In this document: in pieces, positions 27,584 to 39,042 of the stretch
Numbering within the stretch: the stretch's first letter is position 1
How the letters are laid out: every line of letters starts with the position of its first letter
Origin: Mycetocola saprophilus
Lineage (GTDB): Bacteria > Actinomycetota > Actinomycetes > Actinomycetales > Microbacteriaceae
NCBI RefSeq assembly: GCF_000718085.1
Contig: NZ_JOEC01000002.1
Span: forward strand, 744,001 to 808,000
DNA length: 64,000 nt
Reading direction: 5' to 3'
The notes under the pieces: generated by a model
Databases searched by the model: none
What the model saw: only the letters and a program-made list of their open reading frames with translations
What the model was told of the DNA's origin: nothing
Program-made: the position numbers and the translations under genes

Positions 27584-29239
<1,656 letters not shown>

Positions 29240-29262
29240 GTCCAACCCTCGTTTCACACGGG

Positions 29263-29294
29263 ACGGGCGCTCTCCTTCGGGAGGGCGCCCGTTT
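29263..29294 (+). terminator. Terminator after groEL
   Basis: A GC-rich stem (29263-29276 with 29279-29292, small internal mismatch, TTCG loop) followed by TTTTGTTG. Confidence 0.85.
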
Positions 29295-29467
29295 TGTTGT
29301 CGCTACGGAGCTTGAACGAGCCTGCAAGCGCTTTCGTCTTGCAGACCCGGTCGACTCCTGAGGAGGGACCTTGTCCTCACCTTCTTGTCAGCGAGGTTAC
29401 GCGCCGATGACCAGAATTACGAGAGTCGAGGAGCGTTTCTGCACGGGAATGACAGGCTCAATGAGCA

Positions 29468-30277
29468 TTAGGCGCGCGGCGGCCAGGGGAGCAGGCGTGA
29501 GGTGCGGGCGCGGTAGGCCGCGTAGCCGGGATATTTAGCGCCGGAGATGGATTCGGCCATCACCGTCGAGCCGATGCTCTGTGCGGTGAGGAGCACGGTT
29601 CCCAGGATGGTCCTGGAGAACGGCTCTCCCACCGCGATGGCACCCAGCACATAGAACACCCACCACATCATGATCTCGCAGAACAGGTTGGGATGCCGGG
29701 AGAGGCGAAACAGGCCGGTGCTGATAAAGCCGTCGGCCAACGGCTGTCCCGCGGCCGCGGCGGCTTTCTTGCGCTGCTGGAACCGCCACTGCTGCCCATC
29801 GGCCGTGCCCTCACCCATCAGCAGGACGAGGAACACGGCGGCAAAAAGCCAGTCCGACCACCCCAGCGGGGTGCGGTGTTCGTATGCGGTCCAGGCGGGG
29901 AGCACCAGGAGCAGCAGGAGAGCCTGCTGGTAAACGCTAATAAAGAGCGCGTGGAAAAAGAACCACTGTGTGCGATTCAGCCTGTTGCGCACGGTGCCCC
30001 AGCGATAATCCTCGGCACCGCGTTTATAGCCACCCTTGCGGGCGTAGTTGAATGTGAGACGCACGCCCCAGGCGGTGGCGAGGATCGCCAGCAGATTCAG
30101 CCGGGGATCCGCGAGGCCTGCGGCTGCGGCAAACACCCAGCCATAGACGATCGGCAGGATCGACCACAACCGGTCGAGCCAGGCAGACGAGCCGGTGCGG
30201 GCGGTCACGGCCCAGCTCAGCACCGCCACCCCGGCGAAGATGAGAATGCTCACGAGTAGTGGATTAATCGCGGTCAT
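29468..30277 (-). CDS. DUF1295 / steroid 5-alpha-reductase-like membrane protein
   Basis: 269-residue protein with about six membrane segments. The C-terminal part is diagnostic: DGFISTGLFRLSRHPNLFCEIMMWWVFY and ISGAKYPGYAAYRARTSRLLPW, the phosphate/NADPH-site region shared by DUF1295 and 5-alpha-reductase/isoprenylcysteine-methyltransferase-type enzymes. The ATG at 30277 is chosen; GGAG lies 13 bases upstream, slightly far. Substrate unknown, probably a lipid. Divergent from an MFS gene. Confidence 0.85.
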   Translation of the reverse strand: MTAINPLLVSILIFAGVAVLSWAVTARTGSSAWLDRLWSILPIVYGWVFAAAAGLADPRLNLLAILATAWGVRLTFNYARKGGYKRGAEDYRWGTVRNRLNRTQWFFFHALFISVYQQALLLLLVLPAWTAYEHRTPLGWSDWLFAAVFLVLLMGEGTADGQQWRFQQRKKAAAAAGQPLADGFISTGLFRLSRHPNLFCEIMMWWVFYVLGAIAVGEPFSRTILGTVLLTAQSIGSTVMAESISGAKYPGYAAYRARTSRLLPWPPRA

Positions 30278-30493
30278 ATCCAACGCTGGTCTCCTTGCCC
30301 CGCGGAGCACCCCGCCCCGGTGGCCCCATTCTGGCAACGAGTGCGGGCGAGGGCAAGCATCACGGGGAAACCCGGCCGATCCGGGACCAAAAATCTGCGG
30401 CTAGCGTGCCCGGGCTTCCGGGCTTCCGGGCGTCGAGACGATAGCCAGCTTGCACGTACACGCTGGTCCCTGAACTCAAGGGAGCCCATCGCC

Positions 30494-31705
30494 ATGCGTC
30501 GTCGCCGAGTATCCACCGAGTTTGCCCCCGCGTTGCTGGCACTCGGTGCCACCCAGGTTCTTGCCTCCACCGCTGCCGGTTTGGCACTCACCGTGGTGAC
30601 GCCGGTTGCGTATCAGTTGTCCCGGTCCGAGCAGATTGCCGGTCTGTCGCAGACGGCGATGATTCTCGGAGCGAGTCTCCTCACCCTCCCCATCGCCGCG
30701 CTCTCGCGGCGTCGGGGTCGACGCACCGCCCTCGGTACCGCGTTTTCCCTGGCCGCGCTCGGAGCTATGGGCACGGTACTGGCAATCACGGCCGAGTCCT
30801 GGCCCCTGTTCCTGATTGCCCTGGTCCTTATCGGGGGAGGTACCGTGGGCGCTTTAGCGACCCGCTTTGCCGCGGCCGACGCGGTTACCGATCCCATCCA
30901 CCTGCCCCTGGCGATCAGCCTGATTCTCTGGGCGGGGACGTCTGGATCGCTGATTGGCCCGAACCTGATGAGCCTGACCGGCGGGACCAAAACGGCATCG
31001 CCCTTTATCGTGTTGCTGGTCCTCTACGCTCTGGCGGCCGGTATTTCATTCCTCTGGGCACCAGCCGGAGCCATCGGAGCGGATGGGCGTAGACCCGGGG
31101 TGGAGCGACGAAATCTTCCGACGGTGTTGCGTCGCCACCCCGCGGCGATCTTTGCCCTGGTCCTCACGCTGGTCTCGCACTCGGTGATGATAGCCCTCAT
31201 GGGGATGGCCCCCGTGCACCTGGTAATGGTGGATACCCCGGCCGGCCTGGTGGGGATGATGATGAGCGCCCATCTGGTCGCGATGTACGTCCTGAGCCCG
31301 GTTTTTGGACTGCTTGCCCGGTGGCGAGGCGCGCGGTTCGTGGGGCTCTGCGGGCTTGTGCTCTCCGGCACCACGGCCGTCGTGCTCGCGCTGTCCCATT
31401 CGGGAGCGTCTTGGATGTTTACGACGGGGCTTACCCTGCTGGGATTTGGATGGTCAATGAGTATCGTGGCGGGCTCGGTGCTTGTCTCCGAGAGCATTCC
31501 ACCCCGGGAGCGCGGACGGTTACAGGGACTGATGGATCTCACCATGAACGTCTCCGGCGGTTGTGCCAGCATCATCGCGGGCACCCTGACGGCGGTCTGG
31601 TCATACGGGACACTCGCCTGGGCTTCCGGCGCACTGGCCGGTGTCACGCTGGTTCTGATCGGCGTCCTGCGCTTCGGAGCACCCCGAAAAGCGATTCCCG
31701 AATAG
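30494..31705 (+). CDS. MFS transporter
   Basis: 403-residue major facilitator with about twelve membrane segments. The ATG at 30494 has AAGGGAG upstream and gives a normal short basic N-terminus (MRRRRVSTEFAPALL). Family loops include ALSRRRGRRTALG between segments 2 and 3 and SESIPPRERGRLQGLMDLTMNVSGG in the second half. Resembles drug-efflux-type MFS, but the substrate cannot be stated. A shared terminator separates it from putA. Confidence 0.85.
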   Translation: MRRRRVSTEFAPALLALGATQVLASTAAGLALTVVTPVAYQLSRSEQIAGLSQTAMILGASLLTLPIAALSRRRGRRTALGTAFSLAALGAMGTVLAITAESWPLFLIALVLIGGGTVGALATRFAAADAVTDPIHLPLAISLILWAGTSGSLIGPNLMSLTGGTKTASPFIVLLVLYALAAGISFLWAPAGAIGADGRRPGVERRNLPTVLRRHPAAIFALVLTLVSHSVMIALMGMAPVHLVMVDTPAGLVGMMMSAHLVAMYVLSPVFGLLARWRGARFVGLCGLVLSGTTAVVLALSHSGASWMFTTGLTLLGFGWSMSIVAGSVLVSESIPPRERGRLQGLMDLTMNVSGGCASIIAGTLTAVWSYGTLAWASGALAGVTLVLIGVLRFGAPRKAIPE

Positions 31706-31768
31706 GGGTAGGCTCCGGCGCGCGGCGAAATGCCGGGTGGGACGGATACCACGGCCACGGGAAACGGA

Positions 31769-31804
31769 ACCGCCCCCGAAACCGAGGACGGTTCCGGGGG
31801 CGGT
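31769..31804. terminator. Bidirectional hairpin between the MFS gene and putA
   Basis: A 15-bp stem with one mismatch (about 31769-31783 with 31790-31804) between convergent genes; no clear T-run on either side. Confidence 0.65.
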
Positions 31805-31824
31805 GGCTTGCCTGGGGAGGGCGG

Positions 31825-34800
31825 TTAGATTGCTGCCTCGGACCAGGCGTCGTGGTTGCCGAAGCGGTGTGCGGTGATCGAGATGGCCTGCTCGTGCAGG
31901 AACGGCAGCAGCTCGATCCGGCCGGCCTCGGTGACCGGGTCGCGGTAGAAGGCCAGCTCGGGGCGGCCACCGGCGGCGGCGTACTCGTCGCCGGTGCTCG
32001 AGCCGACCACGCGGATGCGGGCCAGGTCGGTGGTGGGCAGGGCGGCCAGCCACTCGGCATCGTTCTGATTCGTGACGGTCAGTCCCGAGGCACGCAGCGC
32101 CGACTCCAGCGTTCCCGGCAGGGCGATTCCGGTGCTCACCGGGACGGTTCCACCGGCACGAACCGCGGCGATCAGCACACGCACGGCGTCGGTCAGGTTC
32201 GCGTTCTCGGCGATCCGCACGCCGGTGTGGGCGGGCAGGTAGCGGAACAGGTTGCGCTCCAGGCCCAGGTCCGACACATCCGCGGCGATCCCGAACTCGG
32301 TGTCCCAGGCCGCCTGGTCGAGGGCGGCGGCGCGCAGCAGGATCTCGGTGTCGATGCCGCTGGCGGCATTGATGATGCCGCGCACCCGGGCATCCGGTCC
32401 GGTCTGCGGAACCACGGATACGGCGGCGGGGGTAAACGAGCCCAGACCGAACAGGTAGTTGGGTCCACCGGCCTTAGCCCCGGCACCGATGGCCGAACGC
32501 TTCCAGCCGCCGAAGGGCTGACGGCGCACGATCGCCCCGGTGATACCGCGGTTCACATACAGGTTTCCGGCCTGCACTCCGTCCAGCCACACCTTGAGCT
32601 CGGCGGCATCCAGCGAGTGGAGCCCGGCGGTCAGGCCGTAGGCGGTGCCGTTCTGCACGCGGATTGCGTCTTCCAAGGTGGGGACGGTCATCACGCCGAG
32701 CACCGGTCCGAAGAACTCGGTGGTGTGGAAGCGGCTACCCTCGGCCACGCCGAGGCGCACGCCGGGGGAGTACAGCTGGCCCTCGTCGTCGAGCTTCTTC
32801 GGGGTCACGGCCCAGGTCTCGCCCGGGGCCAGTTCGTTCAGGGCCCAGGCAAGCTTGCCGGCGGCGGGCTCGATGATCGGTCCCACCTGGGCGGCGAGGT
32901 TCGTGGGCAGGTCCACGCGCAGGCTCGAGGTGGCGTCCTTGAGCTGGTTGATGAAGCGCTCGGAGCGTCCCATCTCGCCCACCAGGATCACCAGGCTCGC
33001 GGCCGAGCACTTCTGTCCGGCGTGTCCGAAGGCCGAGTAGACCACGTCGGCCACGGCCAGGTCGATGTCGGCGCTCGGGGTCACGATAATCGAGTTCTTG
33101 CCCGAGGTCTCGGCGAGCAGCGGGAGGTCCTGTCGCCAGGAGCGGAACAGCTCGGCGGTTTCAAACGCGCCGGTGAGGATCACGCGGTCCACGTTCGGGT
33201 GCGCAATCAGCTGCTTGCCGAGGTCTCCCTCGGCCACATCGGCGAGGATCAGCACCTCGCGCGGCACCCCGGCCTCCCAGAGGAGTTCGGCGATGACCGC
33301 GGCGCAGCGGCGGGCCTGCGGGGCGGGCTTGAGGATCACGGCGGATCCGGCGGCCAGCGCGGCGAGCACCGAACCGGTGGGGATCGCGACCGGGAAGTTC
33401 CACGGCGGGGCAACCACGGTCAGGGTCGCCGGGGTGAAGTCGGCACCCTGGATGCGGTCAAGCTCCTCGGCACGCTCGGCGTAGTACACGGCAAAGTCGA
33501 TGGCCTCGGATACCTCGGGGTCGGCCTGGTCCAGGCTCTTTCCGGTCTCCACGGCGGCCACCTCGATCAGCTCACCGCGGTGGGCCGACAGGTTGCGGGC
33601 CACCTCGCGCAGCACGCGGGCGCGCTCGGCGGATCCGGCACCGTGCCAGGCGGGCTGGGCGGCGCGGGCACCGGCAATCAGCGCCTCGACCTCGTCGCCG
33701 GTGTGCACGGCGGCCGCGGCGATCCCGGCCAATCCCAGCTCGGAGGTGGGGATGCGGGCGGCGATCTGGTGCGCCCAGCGGATGTTATCGGGCAGCGAGG
33801 AGTCGGTGTCCGGGGTGTTAGCAAAGGCCGCGGCGGGGGTCGCAGGCACCTCGGTCAGGCGCGACTGGGTACGGTTGGCACCGGGGACGGTCGCATCCAC
33901 CGCGGCTAACGAAGCCAGGAAACGGTTCTTCTCGCGGTCGAACAGCGAGGGATCCTTGGTCAGCTCAAACACCGCGGACATGAAGTTCTGCGGGCTGGCG
34001 TTTTCCTCGAGCCGGCGCACCAGATAGGAGATCGCGGCATCGAAGTTTTCGGGGGCCACCACCGGGGTGTAGAGCAGCAGCGAGCCAACATCCTTGGAGA
34101 TCGCGGCGGCCTGACCCTCGGCCATGCCGAGCAGCATCTCGAACTCGACCCGGTTGGAGACCCCGCGGGCCTCGGCCAGCAGGTGTGCGTGCGCGATGTC
34201 GAACAGGTTGTGGCCGGCGATTCCCAGGCGGACGGCGTCGGTGTGCTCGGGCCGCAGGGCCCAGTCGAGCACACGCTTGTAATTGGTGTCGGAGTCCTGC
34301 TTGGTGCCGTAGGTCGCGAGCTCCCAGCCGTGGGTGGTGGCCGAGACGGTCTCCATCGCCAGGTTGGCGCCCTTCACCACGCGCACCTTGATGCCGGCGC
34401 CGCCGCGGGCTCGGCGGGCCTGGGACCACTCGGTGAGCTCCTGGATCGCGCCCAGCGCATCGGGCAGGTAGGCCTGCAGCACGATGCCGGCCTCAAGGGT
34501 CAGGAATTCGGGGCGGTCGAGGATCGCCTTGAGGACATCGATGGTCAGGTGGAGGTCGTGGTACTCCTCCATGTCCAGGTTGATGAACTTGGGGGAGGGG
34601 GAGTTTGCGGCCAGCTGGTACAGCGGCACCAGGCGGTCCACGACCTTGGTCACGGTGTTGTCGTAGTCCCAGAGGCTCAGCTCGTTGACCACCGAGGACA
34701 CCTTGATCGACACGTAGTCCACGTCGGGCCGGGCCAGCAGCTCGCGGGTTCCGGCCAGGCGGCGGTTAGCCTCGGCATCACCGAGCACCGCCTCGCCGAG

Positions 34801-35232
34801 CAGGTTGATGTTCAGCCGGTGGCCGGCGGCGGAGAGGTGGCTGATGCCGCGACCGAGCTGTGCCGGACGGGCGTCGAGAATCAGGTGGCTCACCATCCCG
34901 CGCAGCACGCGGCGGGCGATCGGGACCACGATTCCGGGCAGGATCGGCGCAAACGCGCCACCCAGACGCACGGCGCCGCGCATGTAGGCGGGCAGGAACC
35001 GCGGGGTGTTCCCGGCCAGGGCGCGGAGGTTCTTGGCGGCGACGCCGAGGTCTTCGGGGCGGATGACCCGGTCAACAAAGCCCAGGGTGAAGTCGAGTCC
35101 GGCGGGATCGCGCAGGGTTTCGGCCAGCAGGGTCGCCGAACGGCTCGGGGCGTGATCCTTGCTCTCGGTGAGCCAGCGGCGCACCAGGGCGACGGCGTCC
35201 TCGCCGGGCACGGTGGGAAGTTCTGTGGTCAT
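31825..35232 (-). CDS. putA: Bifunctional proline / pyrroline-5-carboxylate dehydrogenase PutA
   Basis: 1135-residue enzyme that oxidises proline to glutamate. The FAD-dependent proline dehydrogenase barrel (about 50-450) shows YVSIKVSSVVNEL, RVVKGANLAMETV and LGIAGHNLFDIA. The NAD-dependent aldehyde dehydrogenase domain (about 500-960) shows VVAPPWNFPVAIPTG, LLAETSGKNSIIV, the nucleophile in HAGQKCSAAS and QPFGGWKRSAIG. A C-terminal region of about 170 residues follows, as in other long actinobacterial PutA. No N-terminal ribbon-helix-helix DNA-binding domain is present, so it is not its own repressor. ATG with AGGAA. A PucR-type regulator is divergent. Confidence 0.95.
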   Translation of the reverse strand: MTTELPTVPGEDAVALVRRWLTESKDHAPSRSATLLAETLRDPAGLDFTLGFVDRVIRPEDLGVAAKNLRALAGNTPRFLPAYMRGAVRLGGAFAPILPGIVVPIARRVLRGMVSHLILDARPAQLGRGISHLSAAGHRLNINLLGEAVLGDAEANRRLAGTRELLARPDVDYVSIKVSSVVNELSLWDYDNTVTKVVDRLVPLYQLAANSPSPKFINLDMEEYHDLHLTIDVLKAILDRPEFLTLEAGIVLQAYLPDALGAIQELTEWSQARRARGGAGIKVRVVKGANLAMETVSATTHGWELATYGTKQDSDTNYKRVLDWALRPEHTDAVRLGIAGHNLFDIAHAHLLAEARGVSNRVEFEMLLGMAEGQAAAISKDVGSLLLYTPVVAPENFDAAISYLVRRLEENASPQNFMSAVFELTKDPSLFDREKNRFLASLAAVDATVPGANRTQSRLTEVPATPAAAFANTPDTDSSLPDNIRWAHQIAARIPTSELGLAGIAAAAVHTGDEVEALIAGARAAQPAWHGAGSAERARVLREVARNLSAHRGELIEVAAVETGKSLDQADPEVSEAIDFAVYYAERAEELDRIQGADFTPATLTVVAPPWNFPVAIPTGSVLAALAAGSAVILKPAPQARRCAAVIAELLWEAGVPREVLILADVAEGDLGKQLIAHPNVDRVILTGAFETAELFRSWRQDLPLLAETSGKNSIIVTPSADIDLAVADVVYSAFGHAGQKCSAASLVILVGEMGRSERFINQLKDATSSLRVDLPTNLAAQVGPIIEPAAGKLAWALNELAPGETWAVTPKKLDDEGQLYSPGVRLGVAEGSRFHTTEFFGPVLGVMTVPTLEDAIRVQNGTAYGLTAGLHSLDAAELKVWLDGVQAGNLYVNRGITGAIVRRQPFGGWKRSAIGAGAKAGGPNYLFGLGSFTPAAVSVVPQTGPDARVRGIINAASGIDTEILLRAAALDQAAWDTEFGIAADVSDLGLERNLFRYLPAHTGVRIAENANLTDAVRVLIAAVRAGGTVPVSTGIALPGTLESALRASGLTVTNQNDAEWLAALPTTDLARIRVVGSSTGDEYAAAGGRPELAFYRDPVTEAGRIELLPFLHEQAISITAHRFGNHDAWSEAAI

Positions 35233-35373
35233 GATGTTCCTGACGACGGGGTCGAACGCCACCCGGGGCGGGAGGCCCTGCCAATCTACGCCCGAACTCG
35301 CGCAAATTACTTGGCCAACTGAATGAGGCTTTAGGCTATCTCTAGGACTTTTGAACAATCAGCGAGGCGAGTG

Positions 35374-36981
35374 ATGGTCATGACCGGCGAAGTGGAACTG
35401 CGCACCCTGCTGCACACGATCGGCGCGCCGCTGGCCCGGCTGATCACCGCGGGCAAAACCTCGGTCAGGCTGCGCACGAGTGCGGTGATCGAGGCGGACG
35501 AGCTGCGGACCCGCAGCGTCCCCGATGCCGATGTGCTGCTCCTGATTGGCGTCCGGGACGCGGGTCTTCCGGCCCTGGTACCGCTCGCCCCCGAGGGCAG
35601 CGTGCTCTTTGTGAAGCTCACGGGGGAACCCGCCGCGGCGATCGAGGCCGCCCAGGAACGCGGCGTCCACCTGGTACGGGTGCACCCCGATGCCGGTTGG
35701 GATCAGCTGGCCGGTCTGGTGCAGCGGGTACTCGGGCACACGGTGCTGCCGGATCCCGCCCGCGGTGAGGACGCCGGCGACCTGTTCGCGCTGGCCGAAT
35801 CGGTGGCCGCCCAGGTGCGCGGGCTGGTGAGCATCGAGGGACCCGGGGGCGAGGTGCTGGCCTATTCGCGGGCGGTGGCCGGGGCGGATGAGCTGCGGAT
35901 CTCCTCGATTCTCGGACGGCGTGGTCCCGCCGCCCAGATGCGGCGGCTCAGCGACGAGGGTGTGCTGAGCGCGCTGGCGCGGGAGGACACCGTGGTGCGG
36001 GTCCCGGCGACCGCCGATGGGCTGCGGCAGGAACGCCTGGCCGTGGGCATCCACGACGGCGGCGAATTCCTCGGCACGCTCTGGATTCAGCGCGGGATCG
36101 GACCCTTCGCCGCCGATGCCCCGGAACTGCTGCCCGGCGCCGCCCGGCTCGCCGTGCGCGGCCTGCGTGGACGACCCGGTGGACCCGGGATGGAGGAGCG
36201 CCTGGTGCGCGAGGGTCTCGGCCTGGGCGCCCCCGGTACCGAGCCCACGGTGACCGACCGGTATGCGCTGGCGAGCCTGCTGGATCCGCGCGGCGGCGAG
36301 TTTCTCGCGGTGATCGGGTTTGCTCCCGACACCGCCGAGGGGCTGGATGAGACCGCGGTGGCCGCGCTGACCGGATACCTGCGACTCTCGGCCTCGAGCG
36401 ATCGCCGCCGCATCGTGGTCGGCACCCATCGCGGGAGGCTGTACGCGATCATCACCGGAACCGACCCCGACCGCCTGACCGAGTGGACCGAAGCCGCCCT
36501 GAACAGCGTGCGCTCGCGCCTGCCCGGTGCGTTGCACGCGGGCATTGCCGAGGCCGAGGGCGGGTTTGCAACCCTGCCCGAGGCGAGGCTGAGCGTGGAC
36601 CATCTGCTGGATACCGTCGCGCGCGACCCCGAACGCTTCCCGGCGGTGGTGACCCGTTCGGGCCTGCGCTCGGACGTGCTGCTGGGCGAGGTGACCGGCT
36701 GGCTTGCCGCGCGTCCGGACCTGCGCGATCCGCGCCTGGAGGCGCTGCGCGCACATGACGCGACCCACGACGGAGCCCTGATCCCCAGTATCCGCGCGTA
36801 CCTGGACGCGTTTTCGGATGTCCGCTATGCGGCCAAGCGCCTGGGGATCCATCCCAATACGCTGCGCTATCGGCTCACCCGGGCGCAGCAGATGAGTGGT
36901 CTCGACCTGGCCGATGCGGCAACGCGGCTGATGACCGCCCTCCTGCTGCGCCTACCCGCCGGCGAGGACGAGGCGCGCTAG
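35374..36981 (+). CDS. PucR-type regulator, probably of proline catabolism
   Basis: 535-residue transcription factor. A C-terminal PucR helix-turn-helix is clear (SIRAYLDAFSDVRYAAKRLGIHPNTLRYRLTRAQQMSGLDLADAATRL). The middle (about 145-470) looks like GAF/GGDEF-like sensory domains common in the family. GTG 35371, ATG 35374 and ATG 35380 are alternative starts; the ATG at 35374 has GAGG at the best spacing. It is divergent from putA across 141 bp containing the palindrome TTGGCCAA (35311-35318). In Mycobacterium a PucR-type protein activates the adjacent proline genes; the same role is inferred here. Confidence 0.85.
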   Translation: MVMTGEVELRTLLHTIGAPLARLITAGKTSVRLRTSAVIEADELRTRSVPDADVLLLIGVRDAGLPALVPLAPEGSVLFVKLTGEPAAAIEAAQERGVHLVRVHPDAGWDQLAGLVQRVLGHTVLPDPARGEDAGDLFALAESVAAQVRGLVSIEGPGGEVLAYSRAVAGADELRISSILGRRGPAAQMRRLSDEGVLSALAREDTVVRVPATADGLRQERLAVGIHDGGEFLGTLWIQRGIGPFAADAPELLPGAARLAVRGLRGRPGGPGMEERLVREGLGLGAPGTEPTVTDRYALASLLDPRGGEFLAVIGFAPDTAEGLDETAVAALTGYLRLSASSDRRRIVVGTHRGRLYAIITGTDPDRLTEWTEAALNSVRSRLPGALHAGIAEAEGGFATLPEARLSVDHLLDTVARDPERFPAVVTRSGLRSDVLLGEVTGWLAARPDLRDPRLEALRAHDATHDGALIPSIRAYLDAFSDVRYAAKRLGIHPNTLRYRLTRAQQMSGLDLADAATRLMTALLLRLPAGEDEAR

Positions 36982-37110
36982 CCGGTGGTTCCCTGCGAGC
37001 TTGTGAACGCATTGCACGGGCAATGAGCCGCCGATGCCGGTCTGGGGGTACGGGACTCGACAATGGTGCGGGACACGCGTGTGATTCCCGATTCCCGCGG
37101 CGTCCCGAAC

Positions 37111-39030
37111 CTACTCGGTGATTGCGGGATCCTGTGGCGCGGGCGGAGCCTCGGTCAGCAGCGGCAGTTCGACGCGGAAGGTCGCGCCGCCGCCGGGGGT
37201 CTCCGAGACGGTGACCGTGCCGTGATGCGCGCCGATGATCGAGGCGACGATCGCCAGGCCCAGGCCGCTGCCGCCGGTCTCACGGGTGCGCGAGGTGTCG
37301 GCACGCCAGAAGCGCTGGAAGATCTTCTCGCGCAGCTGCTCGGGAATTCCATCACCGTGGTCGATGATCGCGATCGATGCCCGCCGGGTCTCCGGGTTGG
37401 CCGAGACACCGATCTCGATCGGCGAGCTGGTGTCGGTGAAGCGCAGCGCGTTGCCCATCAGGTTGGTGACCACCTGGCGGATCTTATTCTCCTCGGCCAG
37501 CACGATCGCCGGGGTGTCCAGGGTGGGAACCGAGGACGGCGCGGGGACCGGCGATTCGGGCACCTCGGTGGCGACCGGTCCGGTGTTCCGGCGCGGACGG
37601 CGCGCGCGCAGCCGGGAAACCAGGGAGGTCGGGGAGGTGAACGGACCCGAGCCGTCGCCGCGCACCCGGGAGAGCGGACCGGTGCCGGTGCGCACCCTGC
37701 CCGTGGTGGTGGGCACCTCGGTCGTCGGCAGGTCGATGACCCGGGTGGGATCCACCTGCGGGATCGCGGTTTCATCCAGCGGCGGACGGGTGAGTGCGGG
37801 TTCGCCGCCCGGCAGAATCTCGCCGGTTTGGGAGGTAGCAGCCGCGCCGGGTCGCGGGGTCGCACCCGCGGGGAGCGCGGTACGCGGCGGAGTCGCGGTC
37901 GGATACGCCTCGGCGGGCAGCGGGACGGGGCTCACCGGAACATACTCGTCGACCACGAGGGTCACGGTACGTCCCTGATCGGCCGCGCGGGCATCCATCA
38001 CCGCGTCGCGGGCCAGCGCCGAGAGGTCCAGGCGGCCGAGGTTCAGCGGCTTGGTTTCGTCCAGTCGGGCGAGTTCCAGCAGATCTTCCACCAGGCCACC
38101 CATGCGGATGGCCTCCTTCTCGATGCGCTCCATCGCCTGGCTGACATCCTCGGAGGACTGCAGCGCCCCCATCCGATACAGCTCGGCATATCCGCGCACG
38201 GTCACCAGCGGGGTGCGCAGCTCGTGGCTCGCATCGCCCACAAATCGGCGCATCTGGCCGATGGTTTTGGCGCGATCGGAGAAGGCCTGGTCGATGCGAT
38301 CCAGCATCGTATTGAGGGAGCGGCTGAGCCTGCCCACCTCGGTATTGGGGGTGGTGACCGCCAATCGTTGGCTAAAGTCGCCCCCGGCGATGGCCGCGGC
38401 CGTGTGTTCAACCTCACGCAGCGGGGTAAAGGTCGAGGTCACCAGCAGGCGGGTCAGCGCGGCCCCAAACAGGATCACCGCAAGGCCCAGCCCAAAGAAG
38501 ATGGTGAGGTAGGTCGCGATAATGTTCTCGGCCTCGCGGGTGCTCGTGGCCACGAGCATCACGCCCTGCTCTTCGGGACCGTCCTTGTACCAGACGGGGA
38601 TCAGGACGGCGCGGAAGTGGGTGGACCCGTTGGCGCTGTCCAGCGCGAACGGTGCCCGGCCGCGCGAGAGCGCGTCCTGGAGGTGAATGTTGGCGGGAAT
38701 CTTGGGCACCACGCTGGGCGACTTATCGCTCCAGTTGGTCTGCACGAGCTTGCCATCATCGGGCCAGTAGAACGCGAAGTAGTAGTCGTTCGCGGTGGTC
38801 GACAGGCCGCCGGAGGAGGTGGATGACTGGTCGATCTTGCCAAACGTGGCCATCGACTCGGCCGCGGCCTTGAGCCGCTCATCCACCTGCCCCTGCAGTG
38901 CCGGACGCAGCATCGCCATGGTTCCGATTCCCGCCACGAGAATGCCGAAGGCCAGCACCAGTACGGTGACCCCGGTGATCTTGGTACGCAGCGAGATGGA
39001 GTGCCACCACTCGCTGAGGGAATCGTGCAT
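37111..39030 (-). CDS. Sensor histidine kinase with proline-rich insertion
   Basis: 639-residue sensor kinase. Membrane segment 1 (18-40), an extracellular sensor (about 45-170), segment 2 (about 174-197), HAMP (about 198-250), H-box with phospho-accepting His269 (GDASHELRTPLVTVRGY), then an ATPase domain whose first strands (TVTLVVDEY, to 363) are separated from the N-box (VTNLMGNALRFT, about 521) by about 145 residues rich in Pro, Thr, Ala and Arg. HGDGIPEQLREKIF and GSGLGLAIV complete the site. It starts 12 bases after the response-regulator stop. It resembles TrcS-like actinobacterial kinases; the signal is unknown. Confidence 0.9.
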   Translation of the reverse strand: MHDSLSEWWHSISLRTKITGVTVLVLAFGILVAGIGTMAMLRPALQGQVDERLKAAAESMATFGKIDQSSTSSGGLSTTANDYYFAFYWPDDGKLVQTNWSDKSPSVVPKIPANIHLQDALSRGRAPFALDSANGSTHFRAVLIPVWYKDGPEEQGVMLVATSTREAENIIATYLTIFFGLGLAVILFGAALTRLLVTSTFTPLREVEHTAAAIAGGDFSQRLAVTTPNTEVGRLSRSLNTMLDRIDQAFSDRAKTIGQMRRFVGDASHELRTPLVTVRGYAELYRMGALQSSEDVSQAMERIEKEAIRMGGLVEDLLELARLDETKPLNLGRLDLSALARDAVMDARAADQGRTVTLVVDEYVPVSPVPLPAEAYPTATPPRTALPAGATPRPGAAATSQTGEILPGGEPALTRPPLDETAIPQVDPTRVIDLPTTEVPTTTGRVRTGTGPLSRVRGDGSGPFTSPTSLVSRLRARRPRRNTGPVATEVPESPVPAPSSVPTLDTPAIVLAEENKIRQVVTNLMGNALRFTDTSSPIEIGVSANPETRRASIAIIDHGDGIPEQLREKIFQRFWRADTSRTRETGGSGLGLAIVASIIGAHHGTVTVSETPGGGATFRVELPLLTEAPPAPQDPAITE

Positions 39031-39042
39031 GGAGATGAGCTG

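Noticed and set aside
31825-35358. A longer start for PutA upstream of 35232
   Set aside because: The extra residues lie in the shared promoter with the PucR-type gene and lack a ribosome site, while the ATG at 35232 has AGGAA and fits the family.
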